Positions 21,681 to 32,400 of a stretch of DNA of 64,000 bases are shown piece after piece. Both the position numbers and the translations under genes were made by a program. Each line of letters opens with the position of its first letter. Within the stretch, counting starts at the first letter, position 1. The notes below the pieces were generated by a model, which worked only from the letters and a program-made list of their open reading frames with translations, was not told the origin of the DNA and did no database searches. The stretch is from Lithobates sylvaticus (Eukaryota > Chordata > Amphibia > Anura > Ranidae): the NCBI GenBank assembly GCA_028564925.1, contig CM053026.1:127621150-127685149 (forward strand), in the 5' to 3' direction.

Positions 21681-24600
21681 TTATTCGGTTATATCCGCCT
21701 CAGGTGCCTGGTAGCTGGTGGTGATCCAAGACTGATTCATTTTGATGAAGGTCAGTCGATCAACCGAGGCGGTGGACAGGCGCACCCTATGATCGGTGAC
21801 AAATCCTCCAGCAGCACTGAATGTGCGTTCGGAAAGAACGCTGGAGGCAGGACAGGCCAGTAGCTCAATTGCATACTGTGCAAGCTCTGGCCAGTGATCC
21901 ATCCTCAGGACCCAGTAAGCCAGAGGATTTTCGGTGGGAAAGGTGTCCAAGTCTGACCTTGCCCCAAGGTATTCCTGCACCATGTATATCAGACGCTGGC
22001 GATGGTTGCTGGAACCGATCATACCTTGGGGCTGCGGACTAAAAAATTGTCTGAACGCATCGGTCAGACGTCCACCTTCCCCACCGCTCCTTCTGCTACT
22101 GACCAAAGCCTCAGCAACTCGTCGCCCAGGACCAGGAGTTTGTAACCTCCCAGTTTCTGGGAACGCGTTGCACAGACCTTTCTGCAAGGCCTCCCTGAGA
22201 TGTCTCATCCTCTGCTCCCTCTGCGACGGCAAGATAAGGTCCGCAACCTTACCCTTGTACCGCGGATCAAGGAGAGTGGCCAGCCAGTAATGGTCCCTCT
22301 CCTTGATCCGAAGAACACGAGGATCCTTCCGCAGGCTTTGCAGGATCAGGGAGGCCATGCAGCGTAGGTTAGCTGAGGCATTCGGTCCGGAGTCTTCTGG
22401 GTCACTGAGGATGACATGATCGCCAGCCACCTCCTCCCAGCCACGTACAAGTCCACTGGTTTGTTGGGACTGTACATCATCCCTAAAAGACTGCTGCTGC
22501 TGATGCTGAGTGCCAGGCTCCACCTCCATGCTCACACAATCCTCCTCCTCCTCCTCATCCTCTTCCTGTGTGATGGGTGGGACAGAAGGAACACTGTCCG
22601 GATAAAGGGGGCCTTGAGAGGCAAGGAAGTCCTCCTCTTCCTGCCTCTGTTCTGCCTCAAGTGCCCTGTCCATTATCCCACGCAGCGTATGCTCCAACAG
22701 GTGGACAAGAGGGACAGTGTCACTGATGCATGCACTGTCACTGCTCACCATCCTCGTGGCCTCCTCAAATGGTGAGAGGACAGTGCATGCATCCCTGATC
22801 ATGCTCCACTGACGTGGGGAAAAAAAACCAAGCTCCCCTGACCTTGTCCTGGTGCCGTAGTCGCAAAGGTACTCATTGATGGCCCTCTGCTGCGTGTGCA
22901 GTCGCTGCAGCATGGCCAACGTTGAGTTCCACCTGGTGGGCATGTCACATATTAGGCGGTTCTTGGGCAGGTTCAGCTCCTTTTGCAGCTCAGTCAGCCG
23001 AGCACTGGCATTATAAGATCGGCGGAAATGCACACAGACTTTCCTGGCCTGCCTCAGGACATCCTGTAAGCCTGGGAACCTGCCCAAGAACCGCTGCACC
23101 ACCAGGTTGAGGACGTGAGCCATGCAGGGCACATGGGTGAGCTGCCCCTGTCGCAGGGCGGAGAGGAGGTTGGTGCCATTGTCAGAAACGACCATTCCTG
23201 GCTTAAGCTGACGTGGCGTCAACCACCTCTCGGCCTGCCCCTGCAGAGCTGCCAGAACCTCTGGCCCAGTGTGGCTCCTGTCCCCCAAACACACCAGTGC
23301 AAGCACGGCATGGCATCTTTTTGCCTGCGTACTTGCGTAGCCCCTTGTACGCCTACGGAGCACCGCTGGTTCCAAGGACAGAGCACTGGAGGAAGAAGAA
23401 GAGGAGGGGGTGGAGGAGAGAGGTGTGTCACAACCAGTAGCAGTAGTAGCGTTTTGGAGGCGTGGTGGCGGAACAACCTCCAACACTACTGCACCTTGTC
23501 CTGCATCCCTCCCAGCTGCCAATAGAGTGACCCAATGGGCCGTGAAAGAAAGGTACCGTCCCTGTCCATGCCTGCTGGACCATGAGTCAGCGGTAATATG
23601 CACCTTACCGCTGACCGCCCTGTCCAGCGAGGCATGGACATTGCCTTCCACATGCCGGTAGAGAGACGGAATCGCCTTCCGTGAGAAAAAGTGGTGTTTG
23701 GGAACCTGCCACTGAGGAACCGCACATTGAACAAACTCACGGAAGGGGGCCGAGTCTACCAACTGAAAAGGCAGCAGTTGAAGTGCTAGCAATTTAGCCA
23801 AGCTAGCATTCAACCGCTGGGCATGTGGATGGCTGGGAGTGTACTTCTTTCTACGGTCCAGCAGCTGGGGCAGGGAAATTTGCCTGCTGCAATCGGACGT
23901 CGGTGTACTGCAAGTACTTGGTTGTGACACACCTAATTCTACACCTTCAGTCCTCTCAGAGCAGCTTTCAGAGAGGACTGAAGGTGTAGTGGGGATGGAG
24001 ATCCCAGCTGATGAGGAGCAAGGAGAGGTCCGCTTAGTTCTTTGGTGTGGGTCTTTTATGTGTGCCTGCCAACGAGCTGCATGGCAGGTCGACATATGTC
24101 TGGTCATGCTTGTGGTGCCCAAGCGGCTGATGTTTTGGCCACGCGAGATTCGCTTGAGACAAATATTGCAAATAGCAGTGGTGCGATCTGATGCACTCGT
24201 CTCAAAAAAGGCCCACACCAAAGAACTTTTCTGATAACGTGCAGAGGCAGCGCCCTGCACAGGCGGAGCTCTGCGGTGTTGTACAGTTGCTGTGCTGGCC
24301 TCTACCTGGCCTCCAGGGGGCATCCTGCCTCGTTGGACATGTGACGCCGCATCCTCCTCCTCCTCGTCCTCCTCCTCATCCTCTCTCCCTTCAGGCACCC
24401 ACGTGGAGTCAGTGACCTCATCATCCCCTCCCTCTTCACCACTAGAGCAAACCTGGCAGTAAGCTGCAGCTGGTGGAACAGTACTGCCAGATTCCTCAAG
24501 CTGGGTATCATCATCCGAGCCTTCGAATCGTTGGGCATCCTCCTGGAGCATGTACCCAACACTGTGCTCAAAGAGTTCGGGGGACTCCTCAGGAGGACAT

Positions 24601-24917
24601 GGTGTGTCTAGGGAAGGGGTGGCTGATGATGCCATTGAGTACGCGTTGGCAGCTGCTCTGCCAGTACCCTGAGCCTGGGTGAGAGAGGATGAGGAGGATG
24701 AGGAGGGCTTGGTCATCCATTCTACCAAGCCTTCAGCATGATGCGGCTCCACATGTCCAGCTGCCGAAAACAAAGACGCGCGTGTCCCATGGCCACGTGC
24801 TGATGACGATGCACGACCACGTCCACGGCCACGGCCACGTCCACTAGAAACAGAGCCTGCCTGCCCTGTGTTCTTGGCTCTGCACGCTCTGCCTCCCCTT
24901 GGCGGTCTTCCAGCCAT
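21681..24917 (-). CDS. hAT-family transposase with BED zinc finger (ZBED-like)
   Basis: Cut-and-paste transposase of the hAT superfamily, expected to act in the nucleus on the ends of this element and its relatives. One open frame of 1,078 codons. Residues 1-228 are low complexity: RG repeats (26-35), a serine run (72-78) and an acidic stretch (178-189). A BED-type zinc finger follows at about 232-285, with C250, C253, H274 and H279. The RNase H-like core shows D444 (ITADSW), D579 (VVSDNGTN), the C598-x2-H601 motif (PCMAHVLNL) and W663 (TRWNST). The LLDPRYKG motif is at 882-889. The hAT dimerisation domain is at about 996-1062 with LLACPASSVLSERTFSAAG. The catalytic glutamate cannot be placed with certainty by eye. 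It is longer than most hAT transposases (about 600-800 residues) because of the N-terminal arm and acidic or glutamine-rich inserts (755-835). The chosen ATG has A at -3 and G at +4. Host domestication is unlikely, since the gene lies inside intact element ends. Confidence 0.93.
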   Translation of the reverse strand: MAGRPPRGGRACRAKNTGQAGSVSSGRGRGRGRGRASSSARGHGTRASLFSAAGHVEPHHAEGLVEWMTKPSSSSSSSLTQAQGTGRAAANAYSMASSATPSLDTPCPPEESPELFEHSVGYMLQEDAQRFEGSDDDTQLEESGSTVPPAAAYCQVCSSGEEGGDDEVTDSTWVPEGREDEEEDEEEEDAASHVQRGRMPPGGQVEASTATVQHRRAPPVQGAASARYQKSSLVWAFFETSASDRTTAICNICLKRISRGQNISRLGTTSMTRHMSTCHAARWQAHIKDPHQRTKRTSPCSSSAGISIPTTPSVLSESCSERTEGVELGVSQPSTCSTPTSDCSRQISLPQLLDRRKKYTPSHPHAQRLNASLAKLLALQLLPFQLVDSAPFREFVQCAVPQWQVPKHHFFSRKAIPSLYRHVEGNVHASLDRAVSGKVHITADSWSSRHGQGRYLSFTAHWVTLLAAGRDAGQGAVVLEVVPPPRLQNATTATGCDTPLSSTPSSSSSSSALSLEPAVLRRRTRGYASTQAKRCHAVLALVCLGDRSHTGPEVLAALQGQAERWLTPRQLKPGMVVSDNGTNLLSALRQGQLTHVPCMAHVLNLVVQRFLGRFPGLQDVLRQARKVCVHFRRSYNASARLTELQKELNLPKNRLICDMPTRWNSTLAMLQRLHTQQRAINEYLCDYGTRTRSGELGFFSPRQWSMIRDACTVLSPFEEATRMVSSDSACISDTVPLVHLLEHTLRGIMDRALEAEQRQEEEDFLASQGPLYPDSVPSVPPITQEEDEEEEEDCVSMEVEPGTQHQQQQSFRDDVQSQQTSGLVRGWEEVAGDHVILSDPEDSGPNASANLRCMASLILQSLRKDPRVLRIKERDHYWLATLLDPRYKGKVADLILPSQREQRMRHLREALQKGLCNAFPETGRLQTPGPGRRVAEALVSSRRSGGEGGRLTDAFRQFFSPQPQGMIGSSNHRQRLIYMVQEYLGARSDLDTFPTENPLAYWVLRMDHWPELAQYAIELLACPASSVLSERTFSAAGGFVTDHRVRLSTASVDRLTFIKMNQSWITTSYQAPEADITE

Positions 24918-24925
24918 TGTAGTCG

Positions 24926-26497
24926 GTAGTCCTGTGGGTGCTGCTGAGAAGAAAATATAGGAGCTCTGTGTGATGCCACTAACACACTAGAAGTCCTATG
25001 GGTGCTTCTGCAAAGAAAATAGAGGAGCTCTGTGTGATGCCACTAACACACTAGAAGTCCTGTGGGTGCTGCTGAGAAGACAATATAGGAGCTCTGTGTG
25101 ATGCCACTAACACACTAGAAGTCCTATGGGTGCTTCTGCAAAGAAAATAGAGGAGCTCTGTGTGATGCCACTAACACACTAGAAGTCCTGTGGGTGCTGC
25201 TGAGAAGAAAATATAGGAGCTCTGTGTGATGCCACTAACACACTAGAAGTCCTATGGGTGCTTCTGCAAAGAAAATAGAGGAGCTCTGTGTGATGCCACT
25301 AACACACTAGAAGTCCTGTGGGTGCTGCTGAGAAGACAATATAGGAGCTCTGTGTGATGCCACTAACACACTAGAAGTCCTATGGGTGCTTCTGCAAAGA
25401 AAATAGAGGAGCTCTGTGTGATGCCACTAACACACTAGAAGTCCTGTGGGTGCTGCTGAGAAGACAATATAGGAGCTCTGTGTGATGCCACTAACACACT
25501 AGAAGTCCTATGGGTGCTTCTGCAAAGAAAATAGAGGAGCTCTGTGTGATGCCACTAACACACTAGAAGTCCTATGGGTGCTTCTGCAAAGAAAATAGAG
25601 GAGCTCTGTGTGATGCCACTAACACACTAGAAGTCCTGTGGGTGCTGCTGAGAAGACAATATAGGAGCTCTGTGTGATGCCACTAACACACTAGAAGTCC
25701 TGTGGGTGCTGCTGAGAAGACAATATAGGAGCTCTGTGTGATGCCACTAACACACTAGAAGTCCTATGGGTGCTTCTGCAAAGAAAATAGAGGAGCTCTG
25801 TGTGATGCCACTAACACACTAGAAGTCCTGTGGGTGCTGCTGAGAAGACAATATAGGAGCTCTGTGTGATGCCACTAACACACTAGAAGTCCTATGGGTG
25901 CTTCTGCAAAGAAAATAGAGGAGCTCTGTGTGATGCCACTAACACACTAGAAGTCCTATGGGTGCTTCTGCAAAGAAAATAGAGGAGCTCTGTGTGATGC
26001 CACTAACACACTAGAAGTCCTGTGGGTGCTGCTGAGAAGACAATATAGGAGCTCTGTGTGATGCCACTAACACACTAGAAGTCCTATGGGTGCTTCTGCA
26101 AAGAAAATAGAGGAGCTCTGTGTGATGCCACTAACACACTAGAAGTCCTGTGGGTGCTGCTGAGAAGAAAATATAGGAGCTCTGTGTGATGCCACTAACA
26201 CACTAGAAGTCCTATGGGTGCTTCTGCAAAGAAAATAGAGGAGCTCTGTGTGATGCCACTAACACACTAGAAGTCCTGTGGGTGCTGCTGAGAAGAAAAT
26301 ATAGGAGCTCTGTGTGATGCCACTAACACACTAGAAGTCCTATGGGTGCTTCTGCAAAGAAAATAGAGGAGCTCTGTGTGATGCCACTAACACACTAGAA
26401 GTCCTGTGGGTGCTGCTGAGAAGAAAATATAGGAGCTCTGTGTGATGCCACTAACACACTAGAAGTCCTATGGGTGCTTCTGCAAAGAAAATAGAGG
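24926..26497. repeat. 64-bp satellite, subfamily B (dimeric, 128-bp)
   Basis: About 24 monomers of 64 bp directly abut the transposase start. Two types alternate: one with GGGTGCTGCTGAGAAG and one with GGGTGCTTCTGCAAAG; both end GATGCCACTAACACACTAGA. Alternation is broken in a few places (for example near 25560 and 25680). Monomers of one type are almost identical. On the transposase strand each contains TATTTTCTTCTCAG or TATTTTCTTTGCAG. Confidence 0.95.
24940..24962 (-). promoter_or_regulatory. candidate 3' splice site just before the transposase start
   Basis: On the minus strand the sequence reads CTATATTTTCTTCTCAG followed by CAGCACCCAC, a good pyrimidine tract and AG, with the junction at about 24944/24943, about 26 nt before the start codon. 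It belongs to the last satellite monomer. Family knowledge allows a spliced 5' leader in hAT elements; use here is inferred. Confidence 0.5.
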
Positions 26498-29400
26498 ATC
26501 TCTGTGTGATGGGACTAACACACTTCAAGTCCTATAGGTGCTTCTGGGAACAAAATATAGGTCTGTGTGATGGGACTAACACACTTCAAGTCCTATAGGT
26601 GCTTCTGTGAAGAAAATATAGGATCTCTGTATGATGGGACTAACACACTTCAAGTCCTATAGGTGCTTCTGGGAACAAAATATAGGTCTGTGTGATGGGA
26701 CTAACACACTTCAAGTCCTATAGGTGCTTCTGGGAACAAAATATAGGATCTCTGTGTGATGGGACTAACACACTTCAAGTCCTATGGGTGCTTCTGGGAA
26801 GAAAATATAGGTCTGTGTGATGGGACTAACACACTTCAAGTCCTATAGGTGCTTCTGGGAACAAAATATATGATCTCTGTGTGATGGGACTAACACACTT
26901 CAAGTCCTATAGGTGCTTCTGGGAAGAAAATGTAGGTCTGTGTGATGGGACTAACACACTTCAAGTCCTATAGGTGCTTCTGGGAACAAAAATATATGAT
27001 CTCTGTGTGATGGGACTAACACACTTCAAGTCCTATAGGTGCTTCTGGGAAGAAAATATAGGTCTGTGTGATGGGACTAACACACTTCAAGTCCTATAGG
27101 TGCTTCTGGGAACAAAATATATGATCTCTGTGTGATGGGACTAACACACTTCAAGTCCTATAGGTGCTTCTGGGAAGAAAATGTAGGTCTGTGTGATGGG
27201 ACTAACACACTTCAAGTCCTATAGGTGCTTCTGGGAACAAAATATATGATCTCTGTGTGATGGGACTAACACACTTCAAGTCCTATAGGTGCTTCTGGGA
27301 AGAAAATATAGGTCTGTGTGATGGGACTAACACACTTCAAGTCCTATAGGTGCCTCTGGGAACAAAATATATGATCTCTGTGTGATGGGACTAACACACT
27401 TCAAGTCCTATAGGTGCTTCTGGGAAGAAAATGTAGGTCTGTGTGATGGGACTAACACACTTCAAGTCCTATAGGTGCTTCTGGGAAGAAAATGTAGGTC
27501 TGTGTGATGGGACTAACACACTTCAAGTCCTATAGGTGCTTCTGGGAACAAAATATAGGATCTCTGTGTGATGGGACTAACACACTTCAAGTCCTATGGG
27601 TGCTTCTGGGAAGAAAATATAGGTCTGTGTGATGGGACTAACACACTTCAAGTCCTATAGGTGCTTCTGGGAAGAAAATATAGGTCTGTGTGATGGGACT
27701 AACACACTTCAAGTCCTATAGATGCTTCTGGGAACAAAATATATGATCTCTGTGTGATGGGACTAACACACTTCAAGTCCTATGGGTGCTTCTGGGAAGA
27801 AAATATAGGTCTGTGTGATGGGACTAACACACTTCAAGTCCTATAGGTGCTTCTGGGAACAAAATATATGATCTCTGTGTGATGGGACTAACACACTTCA
27901 AGTCCTATAGGTGCTTCTGGGAAGAAAATGTAGGTCTGTGTGATGGGACTAACACACTTCAAGTCCTATAGGTGCTTCTGGGAACAAAATATATGATCTC
28001 TGTGTGATGGGACTAACACACTTCAAGTCCTATAGGTGCTTCTGGGAAGAAAATATAGGTCTGTGTGATGGGACTAACACACTTCAAGTCCTATAGGTGC
28101 CTCTGGGAACAAAATATATGATCTCTGTGTGATGGGACTAACACACTTCAAGTCCTATAGGTGCTTCTGGGAAGAAAATGTAGGTCTGTGTGATGGGACT
28201 AACACACTTCAAGTCCTATAGGTGCTTCTGGGAACAAAATATATGATCTCTGTGTGATGGGACTAACACACTTCAAGTCCTATGGGTGCTTCTGGGAAGA
28301 AAATATAGGTCTGTGTGATGGGACTAACACACTTCAAGTCCTATAGATGCTTCTGGGAACAAAATATATGATCTCTGTGTGATGGGACTAACACACTTCA
28401 AGTCCTATGGGTGCTTCTGGGAAGAAAATATAGGTCTGTGTGATGGGACTAACACACTTCAAGTCCTATAGGTGCTTCTGGGAACAAAATATATGATCTC
28501 TGTGTGATGGGACTAACACACTTCAAGTCCTATAGGTGCTTCTGGGAAGAAAATGTAGGTCTGTGTGATGGGACTAACACACTTCAAGTCCTATAGGTGC
28601 TTCTGGGAACAAAATATATGATCTCTGTGTGATGGGACTAACACACTTCAAGTCCTATAGGTGCTTCTGGGAAGAAAATATAGGTCTGTGTGATGGGACT
28701 AACACACTTCAAGTCCTATAGGTGCCTCTGGGAACAAAATATATGATCTCTGTGTGATGGGACTAACACACTTCAAGTCCTATAGGTGCTTCTGGAAGAA
28801 AATGTAGGTCTGTGTGATGGGACTAACACACTTCAAGTCCTATAGGTGCTTCTGGGAACAAAATATATGATCTCTGTGTGATGGGACTAACACACTTCAA
28901 GTCCTATGGGTGCTTCTGGGAAGAAAATATAGGTCTGTGTGATGGGACTAACACACTTCAAGTCCTATAGGTGCTTCTGGGAACAAAATATATGATCTCT
29001 GTGTGATGGGACTAACACACTTCAAGTCCTATAGGTGCTTCTGGGAAGAAAATGTAGGTCTGTGTGATGGGACTAACACACTTCAAGTCCTATAGGTGCT
29101 TCTGGGAACAAAATATATGATCTCTGTGTGATGGGACTAACACACTTCAAGTCCTATAGGTGCTTCTGGGAACAAAAATATATGATCTCTGTGTGATGGG
29201 ACTAACACACTTCAAGTCCTATAGGTGCTTCTGGGAAGAAAATATAGGTCTGTGTGATGGGACTAACACACTTCAAGTCCTATAGGTGCCTCTGGGAACA
29301 AAATATATGATCTCTGTGTGATGGGACTAACACACTTCAAGTCCTATAGGTGCTTCTGGGAAGAAAATGTAGGTCTGTGTGATGGGACTAACACACTTCA

Positions 29401-32400
29401 AGTCCTATAGGTGCTTCTGGGAAGAAAATGTAGGTCTGTGTGATGGGACTAACACACTTCAAGTCCTATAGGTGCTTCTGGGAACAAAATATAGGATCTC
29501 TGTGTGATGGGACTAACACACTTCAAGTCCTATGGGTGCTTCTGGGAAGAAAATATAGGTCTGTGTGATGGGACTAACACACTTCAAGTCCTATAGGTGC
29601 TTCTGGGAAGAAAATGTAGGTCTGTGTGATGGGACTAACACACTTCAAGTCCTATAGGTGCTTCTGGGAACAAAATATATGATCTCTGTGTGATGGGACT
29701 AACACACTTCAAGTCCTATAGGTGCTTCTGGGAAGAAAATATAGGTCTGTGTGATGGGACTAACACACTTCAAGTCCTATAGGTGCCTCTGGGAACAAAA
29801 TATATGATCTCTGTGTGATGGGACTAACACACTTTAAGTCCTATAGGTGCTTCTGGGAAGAAAATGTAGGTCTGTGTGATGGGACTAACACACTTCAAGT
29901 CCTATAGGTGCTTCTGGGAAGAAAATGTAGGTCTGTGTGATGGGACTAACACACTTCAAGTCCTATAGGTGCTTCTGGGAACAAAATATAGGATCTCTGT
30001 GTGATGGGACTAACACACTTCAAGTCCTATGGGTGCTTCTGGGAAGAAAATATAGGTCTGTGTGATGGGACTAACACACTTCAAGTCCTATAGGTGCTTC
30101 TGGGAAGAAAATATAGGTCTGTGTGATGGGACTAACACACTTCAAGTCCTATAGGTGCTTCTGGGAACAAAATATATGATCTCTGTGTGATGGGACTAAC
30201 ACACTTCAAGTCCTATGGGTGCTTCTGGGAAGAAAATATAGGTCTGTGTGATGGGACTAACACACTTCAAGTCCTATAGGTGCTTCTGGGAACAAAATAT
30301 ATGATCTCTGTGTGATGGGACTAACACACTTCAAGTCCTATAGGTGCTTCTGGGAAGAAAATGTAGGTCTGTGTGATGGGACTAACACACTTCAAGTCAT
30401 ATAGGTGCTTCTGGGAACAAAATATATGATCTCTGTGTGATGGGACTAACACACTTCAAGTCCTATAGGTGCTTCTGGGAAGAAAATATAGGTCTGTGTG
30501 ATGGGACTAACACACTTCAAGTCCTATAGGTGCCTCTGGGAACAAAATATATGATCTCTGTGTGATGGGACTAACACACTTCAAGTCCTATAGGTGCTTC
30601 TGGGAAGAAAATGTAGGTCTGTGTGATGGGACTAACACACTTCAAGTCCTATAGGTGCTTCTGGGAAGAAAATGTAGGTCTGTGTGATGGGACTAACACA
30701 CTTCAAGTCCTATAGGTGCTTCTGGGAACAAAATATAGGATCTCTGTGTGATGGGACTAACACACTTCAAGTCCTATGGGTGCTTCTGGGAAGAAAATAT
30801 AGGTCTGTGTGATGGGACTAACACACTTCAAGTCCTATAGGTGCTTCTGGGAAGAAAATATAGGTCTGTGTGATGGGACTAACACACTTCAAGTCCTATA
30901 GATGCTTCTGGGAACAAAATATATGATCTCTGTGTGATGGGACTAACACACTTCAAGTCCTATGGGTGCTTCTGGGAAGAAAATATAGGTCTGTGTGATG
31001 GGACTAACACACTTCAAGTCCTATAGGTGCTTCTGGGAACAAAATATATGATCTCTGTGTGATGGGACTAACACACTTCAAGTCCTATAGGTGCTTCTGG
31101 GAAGAAAATGTAGGTCTGTGTGATGGGACTAACACACTTCAAGTCCTATAGGTGCTTCTGGGAACAAAATATATGATCTCTGTGTGATGGGACTAACACA
31201 CTTCAAGTCCTATAGGTGCTTCTGGGAAGAAAATATAGGTCTGTGTGATGGGACTAACACACTTCAAGTCCTATAGGTGCCTCTGGGAACAAAATATATG
31301 ATCTCTGTGTGATGGGACTAACACACTTCAAGTCCTATAGGTGCTTCTGGGAAGAAAATGTAGGTCTGTGTGATGGGACTAACACACTTCAAGTCCTATA
31401 GGTGCTTCTGGGAACAAAATATATGATCTCTGTGTGATGGGACTAACACACTTCAAGTCCTATGGGTGCTTCTGGGAAGAAAATATAGGTCTGTGTGATG
31501 GGACTAACACACTTCAAGTCCTATAGATGCTTCTGGGAACAAAATATATGATCTCTGTGTGATGGGACTAACACACTTCAAGTCCTATGGGTGCTTCTGG
31601 GAAGAAAATATAGGTCTGTGTGATGGGACTAACACACTTCAAGTCCTATAGGTGCTTCTGGGAACAAAATATATGATCTCTGTGTGATGGGACTAACACA
31701 CTTCAAGTCCTATAGGTGCTTCTGGGAAGAAAATGTAGGTCTGTGTGATGGGACTAACACACTTCAAGTCCTATAGGTGCTTCTGGGAACAAAATATATG
31801 ATCTCTGTGTGATGGGACTAACACACTTCAAGTCCTATAGGTGCTTCTGGGAAGAAAATATAGGTCTGTGTGATGGGACTAACACACTTCAAGTCCTATA
31901 GGTGCCTCTGGGAACAAAATATATGATCTCTGTGTGATGGGACTAACACACTTCAAGTCCTATAGGTGCTTCTGGGAAGAAAATGTAGGTCTGTGTGATG
32001 GGACTAACACACTTCAAGTCCTATAGGTGCTTCTGGGAACAAAATATATGATCTCTGTGTGATGGGACTAACACACTTCAAGTCCTATGGGTGCTTCTGG
32101 GAAGAAAATATAGGTCTGTGTGATGGGACTAACACACTTCAAGTCCTATAGGTGCTTCTGGGAACAAAATATATGATCTCTGTGTGATGGGACTAACACA
32201 CTTCAAGTCCTATAGGTGCTTCTGGGAAGAAAATGTAGGTCTGTGTGATGGGACTAACACACTTCAAGTCCTATAGGTGCTTCTGGGAACAAAATATATG
32301 ATCTCTGTGTGATGGGACTAACACACTTCAAGTCCTATAGGTGCTTCTGGGAACAAAATATATGATCTCTGTGTGATGGGACTAACACACTTCAAGTCCT

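Noticed and set aside
22416-22775. Plus-strand frames across the transposase region
   Set aside because: They are antisense shadows of the 1,078-codon gene.
21681-24917. Domesticated host ZBED gene
   Set aside because: The gene sits inside element ends with an exact 8-bp duplication and has its own arrays, so it is an ordinary element gene.
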